This document shows, piece after piece, positions 7,443-14,794 of a stretch of DNA of 26,805 nucleotides. Positions within the stretch are counted from its first letter, which is position 1, and each line of letters opens with the position of its first letter. The position numbers and the translations under genes were made by a program. Source of the stretch: an uncultured Sutterella sp. (lineage in GTDB: Bacteria > Pseudomonadota > Gammaproteobacteria > Burkholderiales > Burkholderiaceae_F); contig CAJKSP010000033.1 of the NCBI GenBank assembly GCA_905202595.1, positions 1-26,805 of the forward strand, in the 5' to 3' direction. The notes below the pieces were generated by a model, which ran no database searches, was not told the DNA's origin, and saw only the letters and a list, made by a program, of their open reading frames with translations.

Positions 7443-7680
7443 TTTCTTTTCTTTGAGCTGCTTGTTGTGCGGATGGAATGAGGGGCCGCCTGAGGGCGGC
7501 GGCTTGTCGGCGGCCGGCTCTCAAGCGCCGCAGAGGGCGGCGTGCCGCAGAGGAGCGGTTGCTGACTGCTTAAGCGTTTTGCAGAAGCGCCCGTTCGGCG
7601 GCTCTTCACGAGAGACCGACCGCAGCGGGCGCTTTCTGTCAGATCGATAGCCGTTCAGGCCTATCCGGATGTGCGCAAGG
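7443..7680 (-). other. Intergenic region with hairpin between binding protein and permease
   Basis: This 238-base gap has no credible gene. On the minus strand AGCGCCCG (7625-7632 region) can pair with CGGGCGCT (7585-7592 region) around a roughly 30-base internal hairpin. Such a structure could stabilise or attenuate the mRNA so that binding protein is made in excess over permease. No long U-run follows, so full termination is unlikely. Confidence 0.4.
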
Positions 7681-8436
7681 CTACTGCGCAAACCACTTCT
7701 CGAAGATCTTCTTCGTCTCGCCGGACTTTTCGAGCTCGGCATAGGCGGCGTTGAGCTTGTCGAGAAGCGCCTTGTTGTCCTTCTTCACGCCAAAGCCGAA
7801 GCTCTGCGCGTCTTCAATCACCGGCTGCAACGACAGGTTCTTCGCCATGCGGGGCTTCGTCTTGAGGAAGTAGCCGATGACGGGACGGTCAAGCAGCACG
7901 GCGTCGGAATTGCCAGCCTGCAGATCCATGAAGGCTTCGCTCGTCGTGTTGAAGGCCGAGACCTTGGCCTTGGCGATCTGCTTGGCGCGGTCGGCGCCCG
8001 TCGTGCCGATCTGCACGGCGATGCGCTTGCCGGCGAGGTCGTCAAACTTCTGATACTTCGACGCGTCTTCCTTGCGGACGAGCATCGAGAGGCCCGTCTG
8101 GTAGTAGGGCGTCGTGAAGGCGATGCGCTCGGCGCGCTCCGGCGTGATGGAGAGTCCCGCCGCCACGACGTCGATCGTGCCCGTCATGAGCGCGGGCAGA
8201 AGCGCGTCGAAGCCCATGTTGAGAATTTCCACTTCGTCGTAGCCGGCCTTCTTCGCCACGGCGCGCACGAGATCCATGTCGAAGCCGGAGAATTCCTTCG
8301 TCTGCGTGTCGAGGAATTCAAAAGGCGCAAAAGTAGGCTCCGTGCCGACGCGTAGCGTCTCTGCGGCGGCGCTCGCAATGGAGGCGGCGAGCGCCGCGGC
8401 GGCGCAGGCGCAGACAGCGAATTTCTTAAGCATCAT
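7681..8436 (-). CDS. Polar amino-acid ABC transporter substrate-binding protein (family 3)
   Basis: A 251-residue periplasmic protein with a Sec signal peptide (MMLKKFAVCACAAAALAASIASAAA, cut near residue 25). The mature protein starts ETLRVGTEPTFAPFEF and has the family 3 signature FSGFDMDLVRAVAKKAG. It then has the ligand-contact block DALLPALMTGTIDVVAAGLS with the nearby TPERAERIAFTTPYY, typical of GlnH, HisJ and ArtJ relatives. It presumably feeds the permease at 6777-7442. The exact amino acid (Gln, Arg, Lys or His) cannot be decided from sequence. Confidence 0.93.
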   Translation of the reverse strand: MMLKKFAVCACAAAALAASIASAAAETLRVGTEPTFAPFEFLDTQTKEFSGFDMDLVRAVAKKAGYDEVEILNMGFDALLPALMTGTIDVVAAGLSITPERAERIAFTTPYYQTGLSMLVRKEDASKYQKFDDLAGKRIAVQIGTTGADRAKQIAKAKVSAFNTTSEAFMDLQAGNSDAVLLDRPVIGYFLKTKPRMAKNLSLQPVIEDAQSFGFGVKKDNKALLDKLNAAYAELEKSGETKKIFEKWFAQ

Positions 8437-8769
8437 GATGGAATCAGCTTCTCAAAGGGGGGATTGGGGAAGCGCACGAAGGGCGTAAGCCTGCTTCGGG
8501 TGCATCGAGGCGCATCCGCACCGTTGCGGCGGAGATGCGCTGCTGAAGAAAAATCTTATCGAATCGAGTCGCCCGAGCAGTGCGCAAGCCCGACATTTTT
8601 GCGTCTCTTCGAGGTGCATTAGGGAAAACACCTTGATCAAAATCAGCATTCGTTGAAAGGTCTTGGTTTCCTTGCAACAACTGCGGGCATCAAAGCTGGA
8701 AATTGCCGACAAATTAGAGATTTTGTCGATTTTTAGAACGGCTTGGCCTCTGCGGCGTCGCCGGCGGCT
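8437..8769. other. Gene-free stretch upstream of the amino-acid binding protein
   Basis: These 333 bases hold no ORF with coding character. The minus strand has GATAAGAT near 8553-8560 as a possible -10 for the binding-protein gene, without a matching -35. CGACAAA/TTTGTCG at 8708-8730, followed by ATTTTTAG on the plus strand, is a weak hairpin between this region and the end of dnaQ. The AT content rises sharply across 8590-8740. Confidence 0.4.
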
Positions 8770-9519
8770 TTATGACGCTGCTGGTTCGTTATTTTGAGAG
8801 GATTCGGCAGGTTCCGCACTCTTATGCCATGCGCAGACGGCCTTGCACTTCTTTTCGGCAATCCCCAGGATGCGCTCATGTTCGGCCAGCTCTTCGGGCT
8901 TGGCCTTGAGAACGAAGAATTTCGACGGATCCGGCACGAGGGGAATGTCATCCGGATTGACTTCGAGGAGCGCGAGCGAGGACTGGCCTCGCGTGAGCGC
9001 AATGTAGACTTCGGCGAGCAGCTCCGCGTCCAAAAGAGCGCCGTGCAGCGTGCGCTTGGTGTTGTCGATTTCGAAGTAGCGGCAGAGGCTGTCGAGCGAA
9101 ACGGCGCGGCCGGGCAGCAGCTGCTTGGCGAGCCTCACCGTATCGATCACTTGGCAGTAGTCCTCGATGCGTCCCAAGCCGCAGCGTCCGAGCTCCATGT
9201 CGAGAAAGCCCGTGTCGAAGGCCGCGTTGTGGATGATGAGGGTCGAGTCCTTCACAAAGTCGAGGAACTGCTTGGCAATGGTCTTGAAGACGGGCTTGTC
9301 TGCGAGGAACTCATTCGTGATGCCGTGCACCTGGACCGCTTCATCAGGCACGTCCCGCTCGGGATTGATGTAGATCTGCAGATGATGGGCGGCATCCTGT
9401 CGGATGACGCGGCCGTCAAGCGCTACGCAGCCGATTTCGATGATGCGGTCGCCCTGATCGGCGTTGAGGCCTGTCGTTTCCGTGTCGAGCGTGATGAGTC
9501 GTTGCGTGCCGGCTGCCAT
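8770..9519 (-). CDS. dnaQ: DNA polymerase III epsilon subunit (3'-5' proofreading exonuclease)
   Basis: A 249-residue DEDDh exonuclease that proofreads for the replicative polymerase. The catalytic residues are visible: D12 and E14 in TLDTETTGL (Exo I), D102 in IIHNAAFDTGFLD (Exo II), and H159 with D164 in TLHGALLDAELLAEVY (Exo III). About 65 residues follow the exonuclease domain, enough for the tail that binds the alpha subunit; it ends in a polar Glu/Ser/Asn-rich stretch. It stands alone here, without the rnhA partner seen next to dnaQ in many proteobacteria. Confidence 0.95.
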   Translation of the reverse strand: MAAGTQRLITLDTETTGLNADQGDRIIEIGCVALDGRVIRQDAAHHLQIYINPERDVPDEAVQVHGITNEFLADKPVFKTIAKQFLDFVKDSTLIIHNAAFDTGFLDMELGRCGLGRIEDYCQVIDTVRLAKQLLPGRAVSLDSLCRYFEIDNTKRTLHGALLDAELLAEVYIALTRGQSSLALLEVNPDDIPLVPDPSKFFVLKAKPEELAEHERILGIAEKKCKAVCAWHKSAEPAESSQNNEPAAS

Positions 9520-9627
9520 TCGAATGCGTCCTCGGTTCGGGATGGGAATGAAGCTCGGAAGCGGCTCCGAGCGCCACGGATTGTAGCCGCGGCGGCGCCG
9601 CAGCTAGGCCGCCGGCTGCGCAGAAAA

Positions 9628-9664
9628 GAAAAAAGCCCGGCGTCTTTCGACAGCCAGGCTTTTG
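9628..9664 (-). terminator. Terminator of tRNA-Gly
   Basis: On the minus strand AGCCTGGC pairs with GCCGGGCT (one G-U) around TGTCGAAAGAC, followed by TTTTTTC. It lies 10 bases past the tRNA-Gly CCA and upstream of dnaQ. Confidence 0.85.
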
Positions 9665-9673
9665 GGAATTCGG

Positions 9674-9748
9674 TGGAGCGGGCGAAGGGAGTCGAACCCT
9701 CGTCATAAGCTTGGGAAGCTTAGGTAATAGCCGTTATACGACGCCCGC
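9674..9748 (-). tRNA. tRNA-Gly (anticodon CCC)
   Basis: A 75-base minus-strand cloverleaf with a GCGGGCG/CGCCCGC acceptor stem and encoded CCA. The anticodon arm is TAAGC-TTCCCAA-GCTTA, giving anticodon CCC. The T arm carries GTTCGACTC. Confidence 0.95.
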
Positions 9749-9761
9749 ATCAAGCTTGAAT

Positions 9762-9789
9762 ACAATATCTTAGCGGAGGCGCTTCGAAA
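9762..9789 (-). promoter_or_regulatory. Candidate promoter of tRNA-Gly
   Basis: The minus strand has TTTCGA (9784-9789), a 16-base spacer and TATTGT (9762-9767), placing transcription start a few bases before the tRNA. Confidence 0.45.
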
Positions 9790-9857
9790 GCCGCTTGGAG
9801 TGAAATATTTTCTTACAAATTGCGAAAGCGGGACGCCTTTTGGCCGGCCGCGGCCGA

Positions 9858-9863
9858 TACAAT
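9858..9863 (+). promoter_or_regulatory. -10 element of the riboswitch transcript
   Basis: TACAAT at 9858-9863 lies directly before the P1 stem of the manganese riboswitch and would start transcription near 9870. The -35 region (around 9835-9843) is poor. Confidence 0.5.
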
Positions 9864-9873
9864 GTGCGGACTC

Positions 9874-10041
9874 CCGCCGGGGAGTAGCCGATCGCTCGGC
9901 GAGCGCAAGAAGATGCGGCCCTTTCCCCCTATCAAAGCCGCGCAGCCTGCTCGTCCCAGCGCCGTCTGCGTCAACATGCTTGAGGCGTCGAGCCTCATGG
10001 CGCAGACACGGACCGAATGCGTTCGTCGGCAAGACCGGCGG
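9874..10041 (+). promoter_or_regulatory. yybP-ykoY manganese riboswitch
   Basis: The aptamer has the hallmark conserved pieces of Rfam yybP-ykoY in the right order. GGGGAGTAGCC is at 9879-9889, CGTCAACATGC at 9969-9979 and GGCAAGACC at 10028-10036. The closing P1 helix is a perfect match, CCGCCGG (9874-9880) with CCGGCGG (10035-10041). An internal arm is also clear: GTCTGCG (9964-9970) with CGCAGAC (10001-10007), enclosing TGAGGC/GCCTCA. This RNA class binds Mn2+ across two loops and switches on manganese efflux genes. The gene downstream belongs to a family known to be controlled by it, which strongly supports the call. About 110 bases (10042-10151) separate P1 from the ATG and would contain the expression platform; I cannot decide its mechanism. 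Confidence 0.9.
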
Positions 10042-10151
10042 CGTCAGCTCCCGCATGCTTTCCCGAAAAGGGGCGAAGCCGGCAGGGGAGCCGATGCCGC
10101 TTTGCGCCTTGCTTTTCACGACGCTGCCGACGCTTCGCTCCGATCGACCCC

Positions 10152-10721
10152 ATGTTCCTCCAAACCCTCGGCATTGCCGCCGCCGTCGTCGCTGCGGCTG
10201 AAATCGGCGATAAAACGCAGCTTCTCGCCATTTTCCTGGCTGCGCGGTTCCGGCAGCCCAAGCAGATCGTGCTCGGCATTCTCTGCGCGACGATCTTCAA
10301 TCATGCCCTTGCTGGCGCGCTCGGCGCGTCGCTGGCGGCCTTCATCTCCCCGGTGGTTCTCAAGTGGACGCTGATCGCCAGCTTCGTGGCGATGGCGGTC
10401 TGGATTCTCATTCCGGACTCCATTGACGAAGGGGGCTTCGACAAGCATCTCGGCCGCTGGGGCGTCTTCGGCACGACGCTCGTGCTCTTCTTCCTCGCGG
10501 AGATGGGCGACAAGACGCAGATCGGCACCATCGCCATGGCGGCGAAGTTCCCCGGCGAAGCGCTCTTCGTCGTGATGGGCTCGACGCTCGGCATTCTCAT
10601 TGCGGACGCCCCGGCTGTCTGGCTGGGCGACAAGATTTCGAAGAAGCTCTCAATGAGCCTCATGAGAAAGATTGCGGCGGCGATCTTCCTGCTGCTGGCC
10701 GTGCTCGCGTACTTCAGCTGA
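10152..10721 (+). CDS. TMEM165/GDT1 family manganese exporter
   Basis: A 189-residue inner-membrane protein of the UPF0016/GDT1 family, related to the MneA-type Mn2+ exporters of bacteria. It has six hydrophobic segments in two homologous halves. Each half carries the signature E-x-G-D-K-T-Q motif: EIGDKTQ at 17-23 and EMGDKTQ at 117-123, whose acidic residues form the cation site. The central loop at about 90-103 is acidic and polar (DSIDEGGFDKH). ATG 10152 is chosen because it starts the first family helix, although no strong Shine-Dalgarno is visible. An upstream manganese riboswitch indicates induction by excess Mn2+. A bidirectional terminator follows. Confidence 0.93.
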   Translation: MFLQTLGIAAAVVAAAEIGDKTQLLAIFLAARFRQPKQIVLGILCATIFNHALAGALGASLAAFISPVVLKWTLIASFVAMAVWILIPDSIDEGGFDKHLGRWGVFGTTLVLFFLAEMGDKTQIGTIAMAAKFPGEALFVVMGSTLGILIADAPAVWLGDKISKKLSMSLMRKIAAAIFLLLAVLAYFS

Positions 10722-10757
10722 GGCTTTGAGCGGCTCATTCCGGCATGGCCGCTGACG

Positions 10758-10805
10758 CAAAAACAGCGCCTGAGGCGGGCGAAGCCCCTCAGGCGCTTTT
10801 CTTTT
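10758..10805. terminator. Bidirectional terminator between convergent genes
   Basis: AGCGCCTGAGG (10765-10775) pairs with CCTCAGGCGCT (10787-10797). The hairpin is followed by TTTTCTTTTTTT on the plus strand and preceded by CAAAAAC, giving a U-run on the minus strand. It serves both the manganese exporter and the nitrogenase-like operon. Confidence 0.9.
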
Positions 10806-10837
10806 TTTCGGCGGCGGCGCAGAACCGAGGCGCGCAG

Positions 10838-11962
10838 CTATTCGTTCATGCGCGTCTTGCCCGTTGCGCCTCGACTCGATTCGGCGTCGGGCTTGAACAT
10901 CTTGGCAACCTGCTGGTCAGTGAGGGCGACGCCGAACACTTCCTGGTAGTAGTCCTTGACAGCCTGCTCGAGATCGATGTCGGCAAAGCGCTCAGGGTAG
11001 ACGCGCTTGGCCATCCAGAGGAGCGTGAGCGGCGTATCGGCCGACGGAGTGTAGCTGCGGTAGATGCCCAGCGGCATTTTGTAGACGCGCTTTTCCTGCA
11101 CGGCGCTCACGAGCGACCAGTCGGCGCCCGGCATCTTGTTCTCATAGAGATCTTCGGGCTGTGCGGCCGTGAAGTTCGTGATGAAGATGACGTCCGGGTT
11201 CCAGCCGTAGATCTGCTCCATCGACACCACGGCATTGGAATTTTCGGCCGTGATGCCTTCAGCGACGTTCCTGCCGCCTACAGCCGTGCACCAATACTGG
11301 CCGAAGAAGTTTTTGCCGCTCGTGACGATCTGCTTGGCGTCATAGCGAAAGAGAAAGAGAATCTTGGCGCGCTTTTCTGCCGGAATGTCTGCCGTGCGTT
11401 CGGCGACGAGCTTGGCGATTTCATTGGACTTGGCTTCGACGAGCGCGCCCTTGCCCTGGGCTTCGGGGAAAAGCTGCGCGAGGGACTGCATCCAGTGCTT
11501 GTGCGTCTCGATGATGTCGTAATGCCACTTGGAGGGGCTGATGCCGAAGGCGGGCAGGCCCGCATTGCGCACGAGGTCGATCATTCGGCGGTCCGGCGCA
11601 TTGACGAGGACGACGTCGGGCTGCAGCGCAAGAAGCGCTTCGACGTTGAGCGAGGCGCCCTGAATGAAGTGCGTGTCGGCTTTGAGGACTTCGGGATAGA
11701 GCTCGCCGAGGAGTCCGTTCTTGGCGGCGGAGTAGCTCGCCGGGTGCATGCCGACGACGCGCGAGCCGTCGTTGACGTAGATCGTGACGGCCGACGCGAG
11801 CGGCAGGATGTTCGTGACGACGACGCGTTCGATCTTCTCGGGCACATCAACTTTGTCGCCGTTGTCGTCGACGACGATGCGCGCCTGAGCGGCGCCGGAA
11901 AAGAGGAGAGATGCGGCGGCGGCTGCGGCGAACGCCGTCCGAGCGAAGGACTTGAGCTTCAT
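10838..11962 (-). CDS. Periplasmic metal-chelate/corrinoid binding protein (BtuF/FepB-type), last gene of the nitrogenase-like operon
   Basis: A 374-residue exported protein. ATG 11962 begins a clear Sec signal peptide (MKLKSFARTAFAAAAAASLL, cut after GAAQA near residue 27). A longer frame starting at 12136 would overlap the upstream gene and hide the signal. The mature part matches the periplasmic binding protein fold of iron-siderophore, heme and cobalamin transporters: RVVVTNILPLASAVTIYV, EALLALQPDVVLVNAP with a following RMIDLV, and NPDVIFITNF. It lies 67 bases after the NifK-like gene on the same strand with no terminator between. No FecCD permease or ATPase follows; the operon ends in a bidirectional terminator. 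The ligand is unknown; import of a metal complex or substrate for the reductase is an inference from context. Confidence 0.88.
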   Translation of the reverse strand: MKLKSFARTAFAAAAAASLLFSGAAQARIVVDDNGDKVDVPEKIERVVVTNILPLASAVTIYVNDGSRVVGMHPASYSAAKNGLLGELYPEVLKADTHFIQGASLNVEALLALQPDVVLVNAPDRRMIDLVRNAGLPAFGISPSKWHYDIIETHKHWMQSLAQLFPEAQGKGALVEAKSNEIAKLVAERTADIPAEKRAKILFLFRYDAKQIVTSGKNFFGQYWCTAVGGRNVAEGITAENSNAVVSMEQIYGWNPDVIFITNFTAAQPEDLYENKMPGADWSLVSAVQEKRVYKMPLGIYRSYTPSADTPLTLLWMAKRVYPERFADIDLEQAVKDYYQEVFGVALTDQQVAKMFKPDAESSRGATGKTRMNE

Positions 11963-12029
11963 GATGCGGGGATGAAAGGAAGGGCTGATGTAAGGAAAGT
12001 TCGACAGAACGACATTGTCGCCGCCGCCG

Positions 12030-13310
12030 TCAGATGACGAGTTGACGGTGGACGGCTTCCAGAAGCGCTTCCCAGCCGCCTTCCGTGAAGACATTGGGCG
12101 CGTCATGGCGCCAGATGCGGCCGGATGCGGCTTCATGAGGCAGATTCACAAAGCGTTCGAGGCCCGCTCGACGGGCGACGGACGCAAAAAGCGGATCGCC
12201 GACGACAACGGGCTCCGGTTCGCCGCGGGCGGCGGCGCCGTCGCGCGCGAGGCTGAAGAGCGCTTCGAACTGATCTTCCGAGAGTTCGCTCGCGAGCTGG
12301 GGACTCCCGAGGCCGAGCGGCGGGAGCGCCGACATAGGGAGCGCGGCGAGGCCGAGGCGCTCTTCGAGCGCGCGGGCCATCTCGACCGCTCGGAGCGGTT
12401 CGTGGATGACGAGAATGCGCGCCGCTGCGGCCGCGGCATGCGGCAGGCTCTGCGGCGCGCGGCCGATCGCGTGCGAGAGATCGAGTGCCTCTTCGGGAAG
12501 CGGAAAGCCGGCGCTCGCCGTGCGGTCGAGCGCCGTCTGAACGGTCTGAAGCCATGCGTCGGCTTCGGCTTTTCCGAGCGGGAGTCCGACGGCGAAGGGC
12601 ATCCCGAAGTGGCGGGCAAAGACTTGGGCAAGAGGCAGGCCGGCGCTCGAGAGGACGAGATTGAGCGAAGCGCGGCGGGAGGCGGCAAGCGCCTCGAGCG
12701 AAGAGCCCATGGCCCAGCAGGCGTTGACGGCGATGCCTGCGCTTTCGAGCAGGTCTTCAATGGCGTCGAGCTCTCCGCAGACGGAGAAGTCGAGCGGCGT
12801 TGCGCCGAGGAGATTCACGCTGCCGTCGCCGCCTTCGGGCCAGTCTGCTTCAGGCGCCGCCACAAAGTGGCGCGCGAGCTCGATCCAGGCTTGGGCAGCG
12901 CCCACCGAATACGGGCGCATGCCGTTGGTGGAGAGCGCAAAGGCGGTTCGTCCGGTCTCCTCTTCCACGCGTCTGGCGATGCCTTTGAGGTCCGAGCCCG
13001 TCATCATCGGAATGATGGTGCCGGCGAGCGCCGTGAACGCCGGCTTGAGGCTGCGCACGGCGGCCGAGAGGCTCGCTTCAAGCGCCTCTTCGTTGCCGAG
13101 GACGGCGTCCATTTCGTTCAATGCCGACACGTAGACGGCCGAATTCATCGTCTCCCAGCGGGGCTCGTCGTGCGTGGAGTAGGTGGAGTTGCAGCCTGAG
13201 GCGTCATGAATGACGGTCATGCCGCCGAGCTCGTAGAGCGCGCTGGCGGCGCCGGAAACGTCCGAGGCGTAGGTGGTCATCGTGACCTGGGTGTAGTCGA
13301 GCTCAGCCAT
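12030..13310 (-). CDS. Nitrogenase-like component 1, NifK/NifN-type subunit
   Basis: A 426-residue cytoplasmic protein. The start is ATG 13310, one base after the stop of the NifD-like gene, so the two are translationally coupled. The N-terminus (residues 4-52) reads LDYTQVTMTTYASDVSGAAS, then ALYELGGMTVIHDASGC and NSTYSTHDEPRW, the hallmark of the uncharacterised nitrogenase-like component 1 family. C40 aligns with the bridging P-cluster Cys of NifK (Cys95 in Azotobacter). The Cys153 position is Ile99, in AGTIIPMMTGSD, so the full P-cluster ligand set is absent. Only C178 and C198 remain, both outside canonical sites. The protein would pair with the upstream NifD-like subunit as an alpha-beta dimer. 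It is neither a true nitrogenase nor a DPOR/COR subunit as far as sequence shows. Confidence 0.88.
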   Translation of the reverse strand: MAELDYTQVTMTTYASDVSGAASALYELGGMTVIHDASGCNSTYSTHDEPRWETMNSAVYVSALNEMDAVLGNEEALEASLSAAVRSLKPAFTALAGTIIPMMTGSDLKGIARRVEEETGRTAFALSTNGMRPYSVGAAQAWIELARHFVAAPEADWPEGGDGSVNLLGATPLDFSVCGELDAIEDLLESAGIAVNACWAMGSSLEALAASRRASLNLVLSSAGLPLAQVFARHFGMPFAVGLPLGKAEADAWLQTVQTALDRTASAGFPLPEEALDLSHAIGRAPQSLPHAAAAAARILVIHEPLRAVEMARALEERLGLAALPMSALPPLGLGSPQLASELSEDQFEALFSLARDGAAARGEPEPVVVGDPLFASVARRAGLERFVNLPHEAASGRIWRHDAPNVFTEGGWEALLEAVHRQLVI

Positions 13311-13311
13311 G

Positions 13312-14745
13312 TCAAATCCAGCCTTCTTCGCTTTGGCATTCGCCGCCGAGGCAGCCATAGCCCTTGATGCGGATGATCTTCATGACGTCGGCCGGATGCC
13401 TTGCTGCGGCGGCGAGCCGTTCGGCGAGCGCCGCAACGCCGGAATGCCCCCAGAGCGGGCCGCCTTCAATGAGATTCACCATGTGAGAGGCGCCGGTGAA
13501 CCAGGCCGCCTTCTGGCCGATGGCGACGAGACCTTCGTCGGCGCCTGAGGCGGTGCGGCGGGGCGCGAAGCGCATTTCGGGCGTCGTCGTCGGGTGCACG
13601 CGGATGTCGGGCGCGAGCGTGCGAAGCGCGTCGAAGGCGGGCTTGTCGCCGGGCAGAAAGCTGTCGGCAAAGAGGTCGGTCACGCGGATGCCGGCTTGGG
13701 CGAGCCTCAGGGCGAGGCCGGCCGGGCGGGTCGTGGCGGTCTGGCAGATGGCGACCGGCCGTCCGTCAAGCGCCTGCCGGGCGGCTTCAAGGGCGGCGGC
13801 GGCCCGGGCTCTTTCTGCGGCGGCGGAATCCGGCCCCCAGGTCAGGCCGAGCGCCTGCGCGAGCGCGGCGAGCCCCTGCTCGATTTCCGCTTCGTCGTAG
13901 GAGAGCGGCAGCGACAGCCAAGTCATTCCAAGACGGTCGCGAAGCGATTCGCCCGCCTGCTTGGCGGCCGGGTTGATCGTGACGGCAATGCGGGCATTGG
14001 CCATCTGAAGATAGTCGTCGTAGCGCGTCAGGCCGGCGAGCTCGTAAAAAGGAACGCCCGCCGCTGCGGCGAGCCGCGCAAAGGCGCTTCGGGGGCCGAA
14101 AGGCTCAAGCGTGCCCGCGAGCAGCACGCCGCCCCGAGGCGAAGCGGCCGGCTTGAGGCCCTGGTAGAGCTGCAGCCGCATCTTGTTGTCCGGCGGCATT
14201 TCGGTTTTGCGGAAGGTCGGCGTCATGTAGGCGTCGATGAACTCGATCTCGGCAAAGCGCCGGCGGAGCACTTTGAGCGCCCAGTCGATGTCTGCGCCAG
14301 TGAAATGGTGCACGCAGCTCGTGTAGAGAAGCACGGCGCGGGGCTGCCGGGGCAGTTCGCTCAGAATCTTTTCCGTGCCTTCAATGATGGCTTCCTCCAG
14401 GCGTCCGTCGCGGAAATGCTCTTCGGTCACCGTGATGGTGGAGAAGCGGTCCTGCACGTTCATTTCGGCCGCCGAGAGCACGACGCCTCTGAGGCAGGCC
14501 TGCGCGCAGACAAAGATTTCGTGCATTTCCGGCATGAGCATGCCGATGTGCACGATGGTCCAGGGGCCTCGCGCCGGCGGCGAGTATTCGATGCCGCCCG
14601 CAAAGGGCCGGGGCCAGCGGGCATCGGCAAGCCGAAGGGTTGGCAGCGGCATCTCCGGGGCTGTCCCGGCATAGGCGGGATGAAGCGGGCGCAGAACCTG
14701 AGGGCGGACGCGCTTCAGGAGCGCAGGGGACGATGAGGCACTCAT
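13312..14745 (-). CDS. Nitrogenase-like component 1, NifD/NifE-type subunit
   Basis: A 477-residue cytoplasmic protein. ATG 14745 is chosen; the longer frame upstream overlaps the NifH-like gene and has no family character. It belongs to the oxidoreductase/nitrogenase component 1 superfamily: HIGMLMPEMHEIFVCAQACLRG at 66-87, then LLYTSCVHHFTGADIDWAL at 139-157, which matches the Cys154 region of NifD. Visible cysteines are C80, C84, C144, C334, C465 and C470. C84 and C144, with C40 of the K-like partner, could hold a [4Fe-4S] cluster in place of a P-cluster (inference). The conserved NifD residues that bind FeMo-co (Cys275, His442) have no obvious counterparts. An unusual tail ends GYGCLGGECQSEEGWI. 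It lies 49 bases after the NifH-like gene. Confidence 0.88.
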   Translation of the reverse strand: MSASSSPALLKRVRPQVLRPLHPAYAGTAPEMPLPTLRLADARWPRPFAGGIEYSPPARGPWTIVHIGMLMPEMHEIFVCAQACLRGVVLSAAEMNVQDRFSTITVTEEHFRDGRLEEAIIEGTEKILSELPRQPRAVLLYTSCVHHFTGADIDWALKVLRRRFAEIEFIDAYMTPTFRKTEMPPDNKMRLQLYQGLKPAASPRGGVLLAGTLEPFGPRSAFARLAAAAGVPFYELAGLTRYDDYLQMANARIAVTINPAAKQAGESLRDRLGMTWLSLPLSYDEAEIEQGLAALAQALGLTWGPDSAAAERARAAAALEAARQALDGRPVAICQTATTRPAGLALRLAQAGIRVTDLFADSFLPGDKPAFDALRTLAPDIRVHPTTTPEMRFAPRRTASGADEGLVAIGQKAAWFTGASHMVNLIEGGPLWGHSGVAALAERLAAAARHPADVMKIIRIKGYGCLGGECQSEEGWI

Positions 14746-14794
14746 AGATGAAGTCGTCAGGGAAGAAGCCGGCCGATGCGGATGAGCGCCGCGC

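Noticed and set aside
11963..12136. Longer N-terminus for the metal-chelate binding protein
   Set aside because: It would overlap the NifK-like gene and bury the signal peptide that begins at 11962.
10745..13199. Long plus-strand ORFs opposite the nitrogenase-like operon
   Set aside because: Shadows with no family character and biased composition.
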